Shown: positions 8,863-17,542, numbered from the stretch's first letter. The stretch is DNA of 50,062 nt from Thermodesulfobacteriota bacterium (GCA_040755095.1 JBFMBH010000013.1:1-50062), one strand, 5' to 3'. Numbers and translations: made by a program. Notes: generated by a model from the letters alone, not told the origin.

Positions 8863-10613
8863 GCCGCCCGGTTGCCGCCAGCCCGGGGGCGTTGCCCCTT
8901 TTGGCCGGCGCGACCGTGGCGGCGCAGGGTCACATGATCGTGGTCCAGCGGCGGCTTTCCCTGGCCGCCGACCCCTGGCTTCAAGATCACACCCTGGGCG
9001 GAGCTGTCTCCCGGGAGGATCCCGGGCTCTGTGCCCTGCCGGTGCTGCCCCTGGCCATGGCCCTGGAGCTGATGGCCGAGGCGGCGGCGCTCCTGAGCCC
9101 TGGCCAGCTGCTGGTGCGGATCGCGGCGGTGCGGGCCATGGGCTGGCTGCCTTGCCCGGACGACGGCGTGCTTCTCACCGTCCAGGCCCGGTGGCAGGGG
9201 GAGGAGGTCCAGGCTCTGCTTCTGGCCGGGGACCAGCCGAAGGTCACCGCGACCATGGCCTTCAGCGACCGGCCGCCGGCCCTGGCAGCGGCAGCCGAGG
9301 GACCGGCGGCCGCGGGGCCGCTGCTGGTGAGCCGGGAGGCGCTGTATCCGGACGCCCTTTTCCATGGCCCGGCCTTTCGCATCCTGGCGGGGGTGCGGGC
9401 CTGGGACCAGGGAGGCATCGAGACAATGCTGGCGCCGCCGCCGGCGTCCCTGGCCATCCCGGCGGCGGCCCGCCTGCTGGCTGCCCCTTTGCAGCTGGAT
9501 GCGGCCGGCCAGAGCGCCGGCCTCTGGGCGCAACAGTTTCTGGCCGAGGGGTTTGTCATCTTCCCGACCGGGGTGGAGGAGATCGAGCTGGCGGCGCCAG
9601 CCGGGGAGGCCCCCCTGGCCGGCAGCTGCCGGGTGTCGATCCACGCCGCCGGGGACCAGGGCCTGTTGGCGGACGGCACGCTCCGGGATGCGGCCGGCCG
9701 GCCCTGGTGCCGGATCCGGGGCCTCCGGCACCGCCGGGTGCCCATGCCGGCGGTGCTGCACCGGTTCCGCGGCCGGCGTCAGGTGCTGTTGACCTCTGCC
9801 CTGCCCATGCCGCCGCTGGTGGCTGCTGGCCGGGCGCTGCCGGCAGCTCTGGCCGGTGGCGACTGGCAGGACCTGGGCCTGACCGGTGCGGATGGCGCCA
9901 TGCTGGAGGCGGTGATCGCCCACATCGTGCTCAGCCGGCAGGAGCGGCGCCTCTGGCAGGGGATGGCGGGCGAGCCGGGCCGCCGCGCCTGGCTCCTGGA
10001 CCGGCTGGCGGTCAAGGAGGCGGTGCGGCGGCTGGTGCGGCAGGAGGCCAGGCTTGACCCCTGGTCGGCGGACCTGGCGGTCGATCTCGGCCCGGACGGC
10101 CAGGCAACGGTCCGGAGCCGGCAGCTGGCCGATCTGGGCTGGCAGCCAGCGGTGGCAATCGGCCGGTTGCGCGACCGGACTTTGGCTCTGGCGGTGCGGC
10201 TGCCGGGCCCAGGCTGGGGGGTGCGCTTGAGGCCGGCCCCGGGCACACGCGGGCGGTGGCATTGGCGCAACGAGGATGCAATCGGTGGTATGGAGATCGA
10301 GATCGAGGAGCCGAATGGCATGAGTGATTCCGGTTTGTCGCAAGGCGAGATCGAAGCGGCCGTGGTGGCCATTGTCCAGGACATGACCCGGGACTGGGAC
10401 CTGGACTTCACCGGCGAGATCGGTCCCAAGACCAGACTGGTGGGCGATTTGGCCTTCGAATCCATCGACATCGTCCAGTTTATCGTCGCCATGGAGGAGC
10501 GGTTCCAGCGCCGGGGCCTGCCCTGGGAGGAGATCCTCATGCAGGACGGCCGCTATGTGGATGAGATCCGGGTGGGCGACGCCGTAGGCCTGCTGGCCAA
10601 GCACCTCGCGTAA
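8859..10613 (+). CDS. Dehydratase - phosphopantetheinyl transferase-like - ACP fusion
   Basis: 584 residues with three parts. Residues 30-310 look like a hot-dog dehydratase: a WLQDHTLGG motif is followed by LPVLPLAMALELMAEAA, the helix style of PUFA/PKS product-template and DH domains. Residues about 330-460 resemble an Sfp/AcpS-type phosphopantetheinyl transferase: an LSRQERRLW stretch, then the W..DRLAVKEA motif with Lys386-Glu387-Ala388. Residues about 495-584 form an acyl carrier domain with the attachment serine at 535 in AFESIDIV. Such a fusion would modify its own ACP and the upstream one, but this is inferred. The GTG start at 8859 overlaps the previous stop. An internal ATG at 10320 could also start a free ACP. 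The PPTase call rests on the KEA region; the N-terminal metal-binding motif is poorly conserved. Confidence 0.75.
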   Translation: MSRPVAASPGALPLLAGATVAAQGHMIVVQRRLSLAADPWLQDHTLGGAVSREDPGLCALPVLPLAMALELMAEAAALLSPGQLLVRIAAVRAMGWLPCPDDGVLLTVQARWQGEEVQALLLAGDQPKVTATMAFSDRPPALAAAAEGPAAAGPLLVSREALYPDALFHGPAFRILAGVRAWDQGGIETMLAPPPASLAIPAAARLLAAPLQLDAAGQSAGLWAQQFLAEGFVIFPTGVEEIELAAPAGEAPLAGSCRVSIHAAGDQGLLADGTLRDAAGRPWCRIRGLRHRRVPMPAVLHRFRGRRQVLLTSALPMPPLVAAGRALPAALAGGDWQDLGLTGADGAMLEAVIAHIVLSRQERRLWQGMAGEPGRRAWLLDRLAVKEAVRRLVRQEARLDPWSADLAVDLGPDGQATVRSRQLADLGWQPAVAIGRLRDRTLALAVRLPGPGWGVRLRPAPGTRGRWHWRNEDAIGGMEIEIEEPNGMSDSGLSQGEIEAAVVAIVQDMTRDWDLDFTGEIGPKTRLVGDLAFESIDIVQFIVAMEERFQRRGLPWEEILMQDGRYVDEIRVGDAVGLLAKHLA

Positions 10614-10638
10614 GCCGGCCTGCCTGGGCTCGGACAAC

Positions 10639-10738
10639 ATGGACAGCATGGACTGTATGGACAGCATGGACACCATGGACGATCGGGCCCCCCCGGTCCG
10701 TGCCGGTCCATACTGTCCATAGTGTCCATCCAGTCCAT
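10639..10738. repeat. 9-base tandem units in inverted arms (element 1)
   Basis: The gap between the synthase genes and the phosphodiesterase holds units of ATGGACNNN at 10639, 10648, 10657, 10666 and 10675, then a GC-rich 25-base spacer, then GTCCATNNN units at 10706, 10715, 10724 and 10733. GTCCAT is the reverse complement of ATGGAC, so the two arms can pair over about 33 bases in RNA or single-stranded DNA, the hexamers exactly and the trinucleotides loosely. Related elements lie at 22816-22930 and 43748-43837. Function unknown: processing or stability hairpin, terminator, or selfish repeat are all possible. Confidence 0.85.
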
Positions 10739-10771
10739 CCACCACCTCCCTCCATCAAAAACGGTCTTCCC

Positions 10772-12373
10772 ATGCACCCGACCCTGTTCATCGGCCTGGA
10801 CGGCGCCACCTTCACCATCCTTGACCCGTTGATGGAAGCGGGCGTCATGCCCTTCCTCCGGGAGACGGTGGCCAAAGGGGTGCGGGCTCGGCTGCTGTCC
10901 ACCGCCAACCCCCTGACCCCGCCGGCCTGGACCACCATGATGACCGGCCGCCATCCCGGCAGCCACGGCATCATCGATTTCATCTGGGCCGAGCAGCGAG
11001 CCACCGAGCACTACTTCACCCTGTACAACTTCCGGGACATCCGGACCGAGACGATCTGGTCCATGGTGTCCCGGCAGGGCGGCCGGATCGCGGCCCTCAA
11101 CTTTCCCATCATGGCGCCGCCGCCGGCGGTGAACGGCTTCGTGGTGCCGGGCCTGGTCTCCTGGAAGCACCTGCGCCGGAACATCCACCCGCCGGGGCTC
11201 TATGAGGAGCTTCAGGCCATGCCTGGCTTCGAGCCCCGGGAGTTTGCCTGGGACTTCGGGCTGGAGAAGAAGGCGGCCCGCGGGGTGCCGGCCGAGGAGA
11301 TGGAGTCCTGGGTGGAGTTCCACCGGCGGCGGGAGCGGCATTGGCACGCCATCGCCCGGCAGCTTATCGGCCGGGGCGGCCTGGATCTGGCCGCGGTGCT
11401 CTTCGACGGCATGGACAAGATGCTCCATATCGGCTGGCGCCTCCTGGACCCCGCCTGCCAGCAGGAAGGGCCCAGCGCGGCCGACCAGCGGCTGCGGGTC
11501 ATGATCCTGGCCTATTTCCGGGAGCTGGACAGCTTTGTGGCCGAGCTTTACGCCCTGGCCGGGGAGGAGGCGCGGCTGGTTGTGGCCTCGGATCACGGCT
11601 TCGGCCCGGCCTTCGAGGTCTTCCGGGTCAATTCCTGGCTGGCGGAGCAGGGCTACCTGGTCTGGAAGGAGACGGAGGAGGCGGACGAGGCCACCCGGCG
11701 GGGGGTGGAGCGGCTGGTGAACGAGCACTTTGTGCTTCTCGATTGGGAGAAGACCCTGGCCTATGCCCGCACCACCACTGCCAACGGCATCTACATCGCC
11801 CGGGCGAAGGCGCTGGGTCAGCCCGGGGTGCCGGAGCGGGACTACGAGGCCTTCCGCCATCGTCTCAAGGAGCAGCTCCTGGCGCTGGCCAGCCCGGAGA
11901 CCGGCCTGCCGGTGGTGCAGGCGGTGCTGACCCGGGAGGAGGCCTATCCCGGGGCCCACAACCAGCAGGCCCCGGATCTCACCCTGGTGCTGCGGGACCA
12001 CAGCTTTGTCTCCATCCTGCGGCGGCAGCCGGTGGTTTGCCGCCGGCCCCAGGTGGAGGGTACCCACCACCCGGAGGGGGTCTTCATCGCCCGGGGACCG
12101 GGCTTCTTCGCCGGTCGGCAGGCGGACACCTTCTCCATCGCCAATATCACCCCCGTCCTGCTCCACGCCCTGGGTCTTGCCATCCCGGAGGATCTGGAGG
12201 GTGAGGTGCCGGCCGGGGTCTTTGCCGAGGATTTCCTGCAGGCGAGCCCGGTGCGGAGAGGGCCCCCCACCATGGCGCCGGACTCCTACGCGGTGCAGCC
12301 CCCGGCCCGCAGCGCTGCCGAGGAGAAGGCGTTCGTGCTGCGCCAGATGCAGGCCCTGGGGTATATCGAATAG
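10772..12373 (+). CDS. Type I phosphodiesterase/nucleotide pyrophosphatase family protein
   Basis: 533-residue metal hydrolase of the alkaline phosphatase superfamily (Phosphodiest family). Seen: an early metal-binding Asp in FIGLDGAT, the nucleophile region TPPAWTTMMTG, an internal DGMDK motif, ASDHGFG with metal ligands, and a C-terminal GTHHPEG histidine motif. These are the usual landmarks of the family, which cleaves phosphodiester or pyrophosphate bonds. No signal peptide is visible, so it is probably cytoplasmic. In a lipid/polyketide cluster it could act on a phospho-linked or CoA/nucleotide-linked intermediate; this is inference. The start at 10772 is chosen because the upstream extension is translated from the 9-base repeat element. 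Confidence 0.85.
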   Translation: MHPTLFIGLDGATFTILDPLMEAGVMPFLRETVAKGVRARLLSTANPLTPPAWTTMMTGRHPGSHGIIDFIWAEQRATEHYFTLYNFRDIRTETIWSMVSRQGGRIAALNFPIMAPPPAVNGFVVPGLVSWKHLRRNIHPPGLYEELQAMPGFEPREFAWDFGLEKKAARGVPAEEMESWVEFHRRRERHWHAIARQLIGRGGLDLAAVLFDGMDKMLHIGWRLLDPACQQEGPSAADQRLRVMILAYFRELDSFVAELYALAGEEARLVVASDHGFGPAFEVFRVNSWLAEQGYLVWKETEEADEATRRGVERLVNEHFVLLDWEKTLAYARTTTANGIYIARAKALGQPGVPERDYEAFRHRLKEQLLALASPETGLPVVQAVLTREEAYPGAHNQQAPDLTLVLRDHSFVSILRRQPVVCRRPQVEGTHHPEGVFIARGPGFFAGRQADTFSIANITPVLLHALGLAIPEDLEGEVPAGVFAEDFLQASPVRRGPPTMAPDSYAVQPPARSAAEEKAFVLRQMQALGYIE

Positions 12374-12391
12374 GAAGAGGACAGATCCTCC

Positions 12392-13552
12392 ATGGGCATC
12401 GTCCAGTGCAAAGGGGTTGGCATCCACTACACGGTCATGGGCCGGGGCCGGAACATCGTCCTGGTCCATGGCCTGGGGGCCAACCACGGCTTCTGGGGGC
12501 CGCGCATCCTCCTGCCTCTGGCCCGGCGCTTCCGGGTCATTCTGGTGGATCTCCGGGGGCACGGCCGGAGCGCCATGCCCCAGGTGGGCTACCGGGTGCG
12601 GGATTTTGCCGAGGATCTCTTGTGCCTGCTCGATCATCTGCGGGTGCAGCAGGCGGATCTGGTGGGCCACAGCTTTGGCGGGGTCGTGTCCCTCCAGTGC
12701 GCCATCATGGCCCCGGAGCGGGTGCGCAGCCTCTTTCTTGCCGACACCCGGGTGCGGAGCCTGGAAGGCCTGCGGGACTTTCGGGACGTCCGGGAGAGTG
12801 AGGTCATCGTCCGCCGCCTCAGTGAGGTGGGGCTGGTGATCCCGGAGGATGAGCGGGAGGCCGGCCTCTGGCTGCTGGAGCAGTTCGCCTCGCCGGGACA
12901 GGATCGCACCCGCCGGCAGCTGGAGCAAAGCGAGCCCTTCATCCCCTTTGCCACCGGCGGCCACGGCAACCGCTCCGCCCGGCGCTGGCTGGAGCTGTTG
13001 CAGAAGACCTCGCTCCGAGACGAGATCGCCCGCTTCGACGAGCCCAAGCCGGAGCGCTTGCGGGGCATCCGCCAGCCGGTCATGGCCATGGGCGGCGAGT
13101 CGGCCCTCACCCGGCAGTCCATCGCCGGCCTGGTCGAGCTGATCCCGTCGTTCGAGTCCCTGATCTTGCCCGGCGCCGGCCATTTCTTCCCCCTGACCCA
13201 TACCGAGGTCTTCCTGGCCAACCTGTTCCGCTTCCTGGGTGCGGTGCGGGAGCTGCGCCGGGAGGAGCGCCTGCTGGTGCGGTGGCCGGTGGAGGTGGCG
13301 GCCAACGGCCACGCCCTGGTATCGGCCCGCACCGTGAACGTCTCCAGCCGCGGCCTGCTGCTGGAGGCCTGCCACCCCCTGGAACTGGGCGAGGCCGTGG
13401 AGGTGCGGGCACCGCAGCTGTCCCTCCGGGGCCGGGTGGTGCGTCAGGACCGGGAGATGGCCGGCCCGGGCTTCCGCTTCGGCATCGAGCTGGGCGCGCT
13501 CCTGGCGCCGGACTGGGACTGGGAGGCGCTCCTCCTGGCGGGGGCGCCATGA
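12392..13552 (+). CDS. Alpha/beta hydrolase fused to a C-terminal PilZ domain
   Basis: 386 residues. Residues 1-285 are an alpha/beta hydrolase: oxyanion HGLGANHGFW, nucleophile elbow GHSFGG with Ser94, and a late catalytic histidine in GAGHFFP. Residues about 286-380 have the two PilZ signatures that bind cyclic di-GMP: RxxxR (Arg289/Arg293/Arg297 region) and NxSxxG at 316-321. The hydrolase could act as thioesterase or lipase on the synthase product, and the PilZ domain could gate it. The PilZ match is by motif only. It follows the phosphodiesterase by 18 bases and ends in an ATGA overlap with the first SDR. A second PilZ domain occurs in the TPR protein at 25425-26840. Confidence 0.85.
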   Translation: MGIVQCKGVGIHYTVMGRGRNIVLVHGLGANHGFWGPRILLPLARRFRVILVDLRGHGRSAMPQVGYRVRDFAEDLLCLLDHLRVQQADLVGHSFGGVVSLQCAIMAPERVRSLFLADTRVRSLEGLRDFRDVRESEVIVRRLSEVGLVIPEDEREAGLWLLEQFASPGQDRTRRQLEQSEPFIPFATGGHGNRSARRWLELLQKTSLRDEIARFDEPKPERLRGIRQPVMAMGGESALTRQSIAGLVELIPSFESLILPGAGHFFPLTHTEVFLANLFRFLGAVRELRREERLLVRWPVEVAANGHALVSARTVNVSSRGLLLEACHPLELGEAVEVRAPQLSLRGRVVRQDREMAGPGFRFGIELGALLAPDWDWEALLLAGAP

Positions 13553-14331
13553 CCCTCCCCCTGGCCGGTCGGTCCGCCATTGTCACCGGCGGCAGTGCCG
13601 GCATCGGCCTTGTCACCGCCCGGGCCCTGGCCCAGGCCGGGGCCGGGGTGGCGATCGTCTCCCGGGACCAGGACCGGGTGGTGCAGGCGGCCGGGGAGCT
13701 GCAGGAGGCGGTGCCCGGGGGCGAGATCCTGGGCCTGGCCCTGGATGTGCGGCAGGAGGCGGCGATGGATGCCATGGCCAGCGCCATCCTGGACCGGTTC
13801 GGCCGCATCGACATCCTGGTCACCGCTGCCGGGGTCTTGCGGGCCGGAAGCGGCCTGCCCCGGACCCTGGCCCGGATGCCGGAGGCCGACTGGGACGAGG
13901 TGATGGCCACCAATCTCAAGGGCGTCTATCTGGCCAACCGGGCGGTGATCCCGGCCATGCTCCACCAGGGTGCCGGCCAGATCGTCAACCTGTCCTCCAC
14001 CTCGGGCCTGAGGGGGCTCGCCTTTGATGCTGCGTATTGCGCCAGCAAGTTCGGGGTCATCGGCCTTTCCAGCGCCCTGGCGGCGGAGCTGGCACCTGCG
14101 GGCATCCGGGTCCAGGCCCTGTTGCCCGGCGCCATTGATACCGGGATGTGGGACCAGAACGGCCCCCTGTTGCCGCCGCCGGATATCCTGCCGCCCGAGC
14201 GGGTGGCGGCAGCGATCCTGGAGCTTCTGTTGCTGCCGGAGGACACCGTGCTGGACCAGCCGATCATCGAGCCCCTGAAGCGGCATGGGCCCCTGGTGGG
14301 CCCAGGAGGAAGAGGAGGATCGACCCCATGA
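13549..14331 (+). CDS. Short-chain dehydrogenase/reductase 1
   Basis: 260-residue classical SDR. The NAD(P) motif TGGSAGIG is near residue 12, the AAGV motif stands for the NNAG element, a serine-rich strand NLSSTSG follows, and the active site is YCASK. The family reduces keto groups or oxidises alcohols. The next gene is a close paralog with the same order of motifs (SSTSGL, YCASKFG, IDT/VDT, QNGP), so the pair arose by tandem duplication and may act on related oxygens of the product. The ATG at 13549 overlaps the previous stop. The C-terminus carries a short Gly/Arg-rich tail read from the junction to the next gene. Confidence 0.9.
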   Translation: MTLPLAGRSAIVTGGSAGIGLVTARALAQAGAGVAIVSRDQDRVVQAAGELQEAVPGGEILGLALDVRQEAAMDAMASAILDRFGRIDILVTAAGVLRAGSGLPRTLARMPEADWDEVMATNLKGVYLANRAVIPAMLHQGAGQIVNLSSTSGLRGLAFDAAYCASKFGVIGLSSALAAELAPAGIRVQALLPGAIDTGMWDQNGPLLPPPDILPPERVAAAILELLLLPEDTVLDQPIIEPLKRHGPLVGPGGRGGSTP

Positions 14332-15107
14332 GTCTCGCCGGCCAGGTTGTCATCGTCACGGGCGGGGCCAGCGGCATCGGCCGGGCCACCTGCTTGGCCC
14401 TGGCCGCGGCCGGGGCGAGTGTTGCCGCGGTGGACCTCAATGCCCCGGGCCTCGCCGCCCTCCTGGACGAGATCGCGGCCCGGTATCCGGCCTGCCAGGC
14501 CGTGGCCATTGCCGCCGACGTCGCGGACGCCCAGGCGGTGGAGGCCATGGTGGCGCAGGTCCAGGAGCGCTGCGGCCGCATCGATCTCCTGGTCCATGCT
14601 GCCGGCATTCTGCGGGCGGGTGGCGGTGGGCCCCGGCTGCTGCACCAGACCGGGGTGGCGGATTTCGACCGGGTGATCGCCGTCAACCTCAAGGGCACCT
14701 TTCTCGTCAACCGGGCGGTGGTGGCGGTGATGCTCCGCCAGCGCCGGGGGCAGATCATCAACATCTCCTCCACCTCCGGCCTCAAGGGCCGGGCCTTCGA
14801 TGCGGTGTACTGCGCCTCCAAGTTCGGCATCATCGGCCTGTCCGAGGCCCTGGCCGAGGAGGTGAAAAGCGCCGGCATCCGGGTGCACGTGCTGCTGCCT
14901 GATGCGGTGGACACCCCCATCTGGCAGCAGAACGGCCCCATCCAGCCGCCGGAGGAGACCCTGTCGCCGGAGCGGGTGGCGGGCCTCATCGTCTATCTGG
15001 CCGGTCTGCCTGAGGACACGGTCCTCGATCACCTGGTCATCCGCGCCTTCCGGGGCCGGCGCAAGCGCCGCCCAGCGCCGGCCCGGCCGGGAGACGCCCA
15101 TGGCTGA
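14328..15107 (+). CDS. Short-chain dehydrogenase/reductase 2
   Basis: 259-residue classical SDR, paralog of the preceding gene. It has TGGASGIG, HAAGI, NISSTSG and YCASK. The C-terminal tail is basic (GRRKRR). Its ATG overlaps the previous TGA and its own stop lies inside the first codons of the next methyltransferase, so the unit is tightly coupled. A role in reducing or oxidising a tailoring position of the cluster product fits the context, but the substrate cannot be read from the sequence. Confidence 0.9.
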   Translation: MSLAGQVVIVTGGASGIGRATCLALAAAGASVAAVDLNAPGLAALLDEIAARYPACQAVAIAADVADAQAVEAMVAQVQERCGRIDLLVHAAGILRAGGGGPRLLHQTGVADFDRVIAVNLKGTFLVNRAVVAVMLRQRRGQIINISSTSGLKGRAFDAVYCASKFGIIGLSEALAEEVKSAGIRVHVLLPDAVDTPIWQQNGPIQPPEETLSPERVAGLIVYLAGLPEDTVLDHLVIRAFRGRRKRRPAPARPGDAHG

Positions 15108-15906
15108 GGCGGCTGCCGATACCCAGGCTTTGAACCGGCTGTACGACGAGCGCCTCTTCAACAGCCTGGTGGACGAGTACTACGGCGGCAGCCGCTTTCT
15201 GAACTTCGGCTACTGGGATGAGGGCGTGGAGACGCCGGCCCAGGCCAGCCAACGGCTCCTGGCCAGGCTTGCCGATCTTGTGCCGGCCAGGAGCGGTCGC
15301 ATCCTGGACGTGGCCTGCGGCGCCGGCGCCAGCAGCCGCTTCCTTCTGGGCCTGGCGCCCCCCCGCCAGGTGCTGGGCATCAACATCGCGGCCCGCCAGC
15401 TGGCGGCCTGCCGCCAGCTGGCGCCGGGCGCTCTGTTCCTGGCCATGGACGCCGCCCGGCTCGGCTTTGCCGGCGAAAGCTTCGACGCCATCCTGTGCGT
15501 CGAGGCGGCCTTCCACTTCCGCACCCGGGAGGGGTTCCTGAAAGAGGCCCATCGGGTGCTCCGGGAGGGCGGGGTGCTCGTCCTGTCCGATGCCCTGATC
15601 AGTGCGGCCGGCCGGCCGGCGCGGCCCCACTTTCCGCCGGAGAATTTCGTGGAGGATCTGGACCAGTACCGGGAGGTCTTTCGCCGGGCCGGCTTCGGCG
15701 AGATTCTTCTGGAAGATGCCACTGCCCGCAGCTGGCAGGCCTCCTACTGGCAGGTGGTGCGCTTCGCCTACGGCAAGCTTCTGGCCGGGCTGGTGAGCGC
15801 CGACCAGCTCTATGCCTTTCTCGACCGCATCTATCGCCTGACCGCGGATCTGAGGCACTACGTGCTGGTGCGGGCCGTGAAAGGGGGAGGGCCGCCGCAG
15901 CCATGA
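15100..15906 (+). CDS. SAM-dependent methyltransferase 1 of a tandem set
   Basis: 268-residue class I methyltransferase. A conserved N-terminal motif EYYGGSRFLNFGYW (about 26-39) precedes SAM motif I, ILDVACGAGAS. Then come MDAARLGF and a CVEAAFHF acidic/aromatic loop typical of Methyltransf_11 small-molecule enzymes. The next two genes share the same blocks, so this is one of three tandem paralogs. Substrate unknown; O- or C-methylation of the cluster product is the natural guess. The start at 15100 overlaps the end of the second SDR by 8 bases. Confidence 0.88.
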   Translation: MAEAAADTQALNRLYDERLFNSLVDEYYGGSRFLNFGYWDEGVETPAQASQRLLARLADLVPARSGRILDVACGAGASSRFLLGLAPPRQVLGINIAARQLAACRQLAPGALFLAMDAARLGFAGESFDAILCVEAAFHFRTREGFLKEAHRVLREGGVLVLSDALISAAGRPARPHFPPENFVEDLDQYREVFRRAGFGEILLEDATARSWQASYWQVVRFAYGKLLAGLVSADQLYAFLDRIYRLTADLRHYVLVRAVKGGGPPQP

Positions 15907-16712
15907 CCACCACCGCCCCCGCCCCTGGCCCGACGGCCGCCGCCATCGCGGCCCATTACGACGCCACCATGTACCAGCCGGTGTTCCTGGACTATTTCGG
16001 CGGCAGCCAGTTTGCCAACTTCGGCTACTGGGATCGGGAAGATCTCACCCAGAAGGAGGCCTGCCAGGCGCTCATGGACCGGCTTTTCGACCTTTATGCC
16101 GGCCACCCGCCCGCCCGGGCCCTGGATGTGGCCTGCGGCAAGGGCGCCTCCACCCGGGCCCTGGCCGACCGCTTCCCGGCCGCCCAGGTGCACGGGGTGA
16201 ACATCTCTGTGAAGCAGCTGGCCACCGCCACCACCGTGGCGCCGGGCTGCGGCCTTGCCGCCATGGATGCGGTGGCCCTGGGCTTTGCCGGCGCCAGCTT
16301 CGACCTCGTGGTGGCGGTGGAAGCGGCCTTCCATTTCCAGACCCGGGAGCGGTTCTTCCGGGAGGCCTGGCGGGTCCTGGCACCGGGCGGCACCCTGCTT
16401 CTCACCGACATCCTCATGAACCGGGAGGCCGAGAGCACCTTGCCCTTCCGCAGTGCGGCCAACTTCCTGCCCGACCCCGCGGCCTACCAGGCGCTCCTGG
16501 CCCGCACCGGCTTTGGCCGCATCGACGTCTTGGACCGCACCCGGGAATGCTGGCACGGCTGCTACTGGAACATGGTGCGGCAGGCCCACGCCAGCTTTCT
16601 GGCCCGGCGGATCGACCGCCCCAAGCTGGCCGCCTACCTGGAGAAGGCCTACCGGATGGTGGGCCAGGTGGAGTGCTACCTCCTGGCCGCGGCGAGGAAG
16701 GAGGGGGCATGA
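15903..16712 (+). CDS. SAM-dependent methyltransferase 2 of a tandem set
   Basis: 269 residues. The shared N-terminal block YFGGSQFANFGYW (31-43) is followed by SAM motif ALDVACGKGAST, then GVNISVKQL, MDAVALGF and VEAAFHFQTRERFF. It is closest to methyltransferase 3: both have CGKGAST, NFLPDPAAYQALLA and the RERFFREAWRVL helix. That suggests two rounds of duplication. ATGA overlaps join it to both neighbours. Three paralogs kept side by side imply three different methylation sites, or successive methylations, on one molecule. Confidence 0.88.
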   Translation: MTTTAPAPGPTAAAIAAHYDATMYQPVFLDYFGGSQFANFGYWDREDLTQKEACQALMDRLFDLYAGHPPARALDVACGKGASTRALADRFPAAQVHGVNISVKQLATATTVAPGCGLAAMDAVALGFAGASFDLVVAVEAAFHFQTRERFFREAWRVLAPGGTLLLTDILMNREAESTLPFRSAANFLPDPAAYQALLARTGFGRIDVLDRTRECWHGCYWNMVRQAHASFLARRIDRPKLAAYLEKAYRMVGQVECYLLAAARKEGA

Positions 16713-17542
16713 GCACGGCCGGAAGCCCTTCGGTCTTCGCCATCGCCGACGACTGCCAGCCCAACCGGGATGGCTACGACAGCCTCATGTACTGGCCGCC
16801 GTTGGAGGAGTATTACGGCGGCAGCGACTTCGTCAACTACGGCTACTGGCTGCCCGGCACCCCGGACGCCCGGGCCGCGGCGGAAAACCTCATGGAGCGG
16901 CTCCTGGCCTGGGTGCCGGCCAAAGAGGGTCTCATCCTGGACGTGGCCTGTGGCAAGGGGGCGTCCACCCGGCATCTGCTCCGCCACTACCCGGCGGCCG
17001 CCGTAACCGGCATCAACATCTCCGCCAAGCAGCTGGCCACCTGCCAGGCGCGGGTGCCCGGCCCCCGGTTCCTGCTCATGGATGCCGTGGCCCTGGGCTT
17101 TGCCGATGAGACCTTCGACACCGTTCTCTGTGTCGAGGCGGCCTTCCATTTCTGCACCCGGGAGCGGTTCTTCCGGGAGGCTTGGCGGGTGCTCAAGCCC
17201 GGCGGCCGGCTGGTGGTCTCGGACATCCTGCTCACCCGGGAGGCCGAGGAGCGCCGCCGCTTCCGGCACGTGCAAAACTTCCTGCCCGACCCGGCCGCCT
17301 ACCAGGCGCTCCTGGCGCAATGCGGCTTTGCCGGCGTGCGGCTGGAGGATGCCACCGGCCCCTCCTTCCACGGCGCCTACTGGCACCTGGTGCAGTTCAG
17401 CCACGCGAAGCTCCTGCGGGGCGAGATGACCGTGGCCTCCCTCAAGAATTTCCTGAAACGGGTTCTGGCCTTCGTGCCGGAGATCCGCTACTACCTCCTG
17501 GCCTGCGGCACCAGGCCGGCTGGCACCGGAGGGCGGCCATGA
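16709..17542 (+). CDS. SAM-dependent methyltransferase 3 of a tandem set
   Basis: 277 residues with the same block order as the two upstream genes: EYYGGSDFVNYGYW (34-47), ILDVACGKGAST, GINISAKQL, MDAVALGF and CVEAAFHFCTRERFF. The C-terminal half ends in a helix-rich lid, as in its paralogs. ATGA overlap with the previous and next genes. The beta-propeller fusion protein at 22957-25419 carries a divergent form of the same N-terminal block, linking a fifth enzyme to this set. Confidence 0.88.
   Translation: MSTAGSPSVFAIADDCQPNRDGYDSLMYWPPLEEYYGGSDFVNYGYWLPGTPDARAAAENLMERLLAWVPAKEGLILDVACGKGASTRHLLRHYPAAAVTGINISAKQLATCQARVPGPRFLLMDAVALGFADETFDTVLCVEAAFHFCTRERFFREAWRVLKPGGRLVVSDILLTREAEERRRFRHVQNFLPDPAAYQALLAQCGFAGVRLEDATGPSFHGAYWHLVQFSHAKLLRGEMTVASLKNFLKRVLAFVPEIRYYLLACGTRPAGTGGRP

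Noticed and set aside
35-10613. Calling the synthase an EPA/DHA (omega-3) PUFA synthase
   Set aside because: There is no PfaD-type enoyl reductase, only one ACP in the second subunit and no chain-length factor; domain style alone is not enough.
10639-10738. A CRISPR array
   Set aside because: Units are 9 bases with 3-base variable parts, with no spacers and no cas genes.
10553-13375. A 940-residue minus-strand frame running through element 1
   Set aside because: It is antisense to two well-supported genes and its start is translated from the 9-base repeat.
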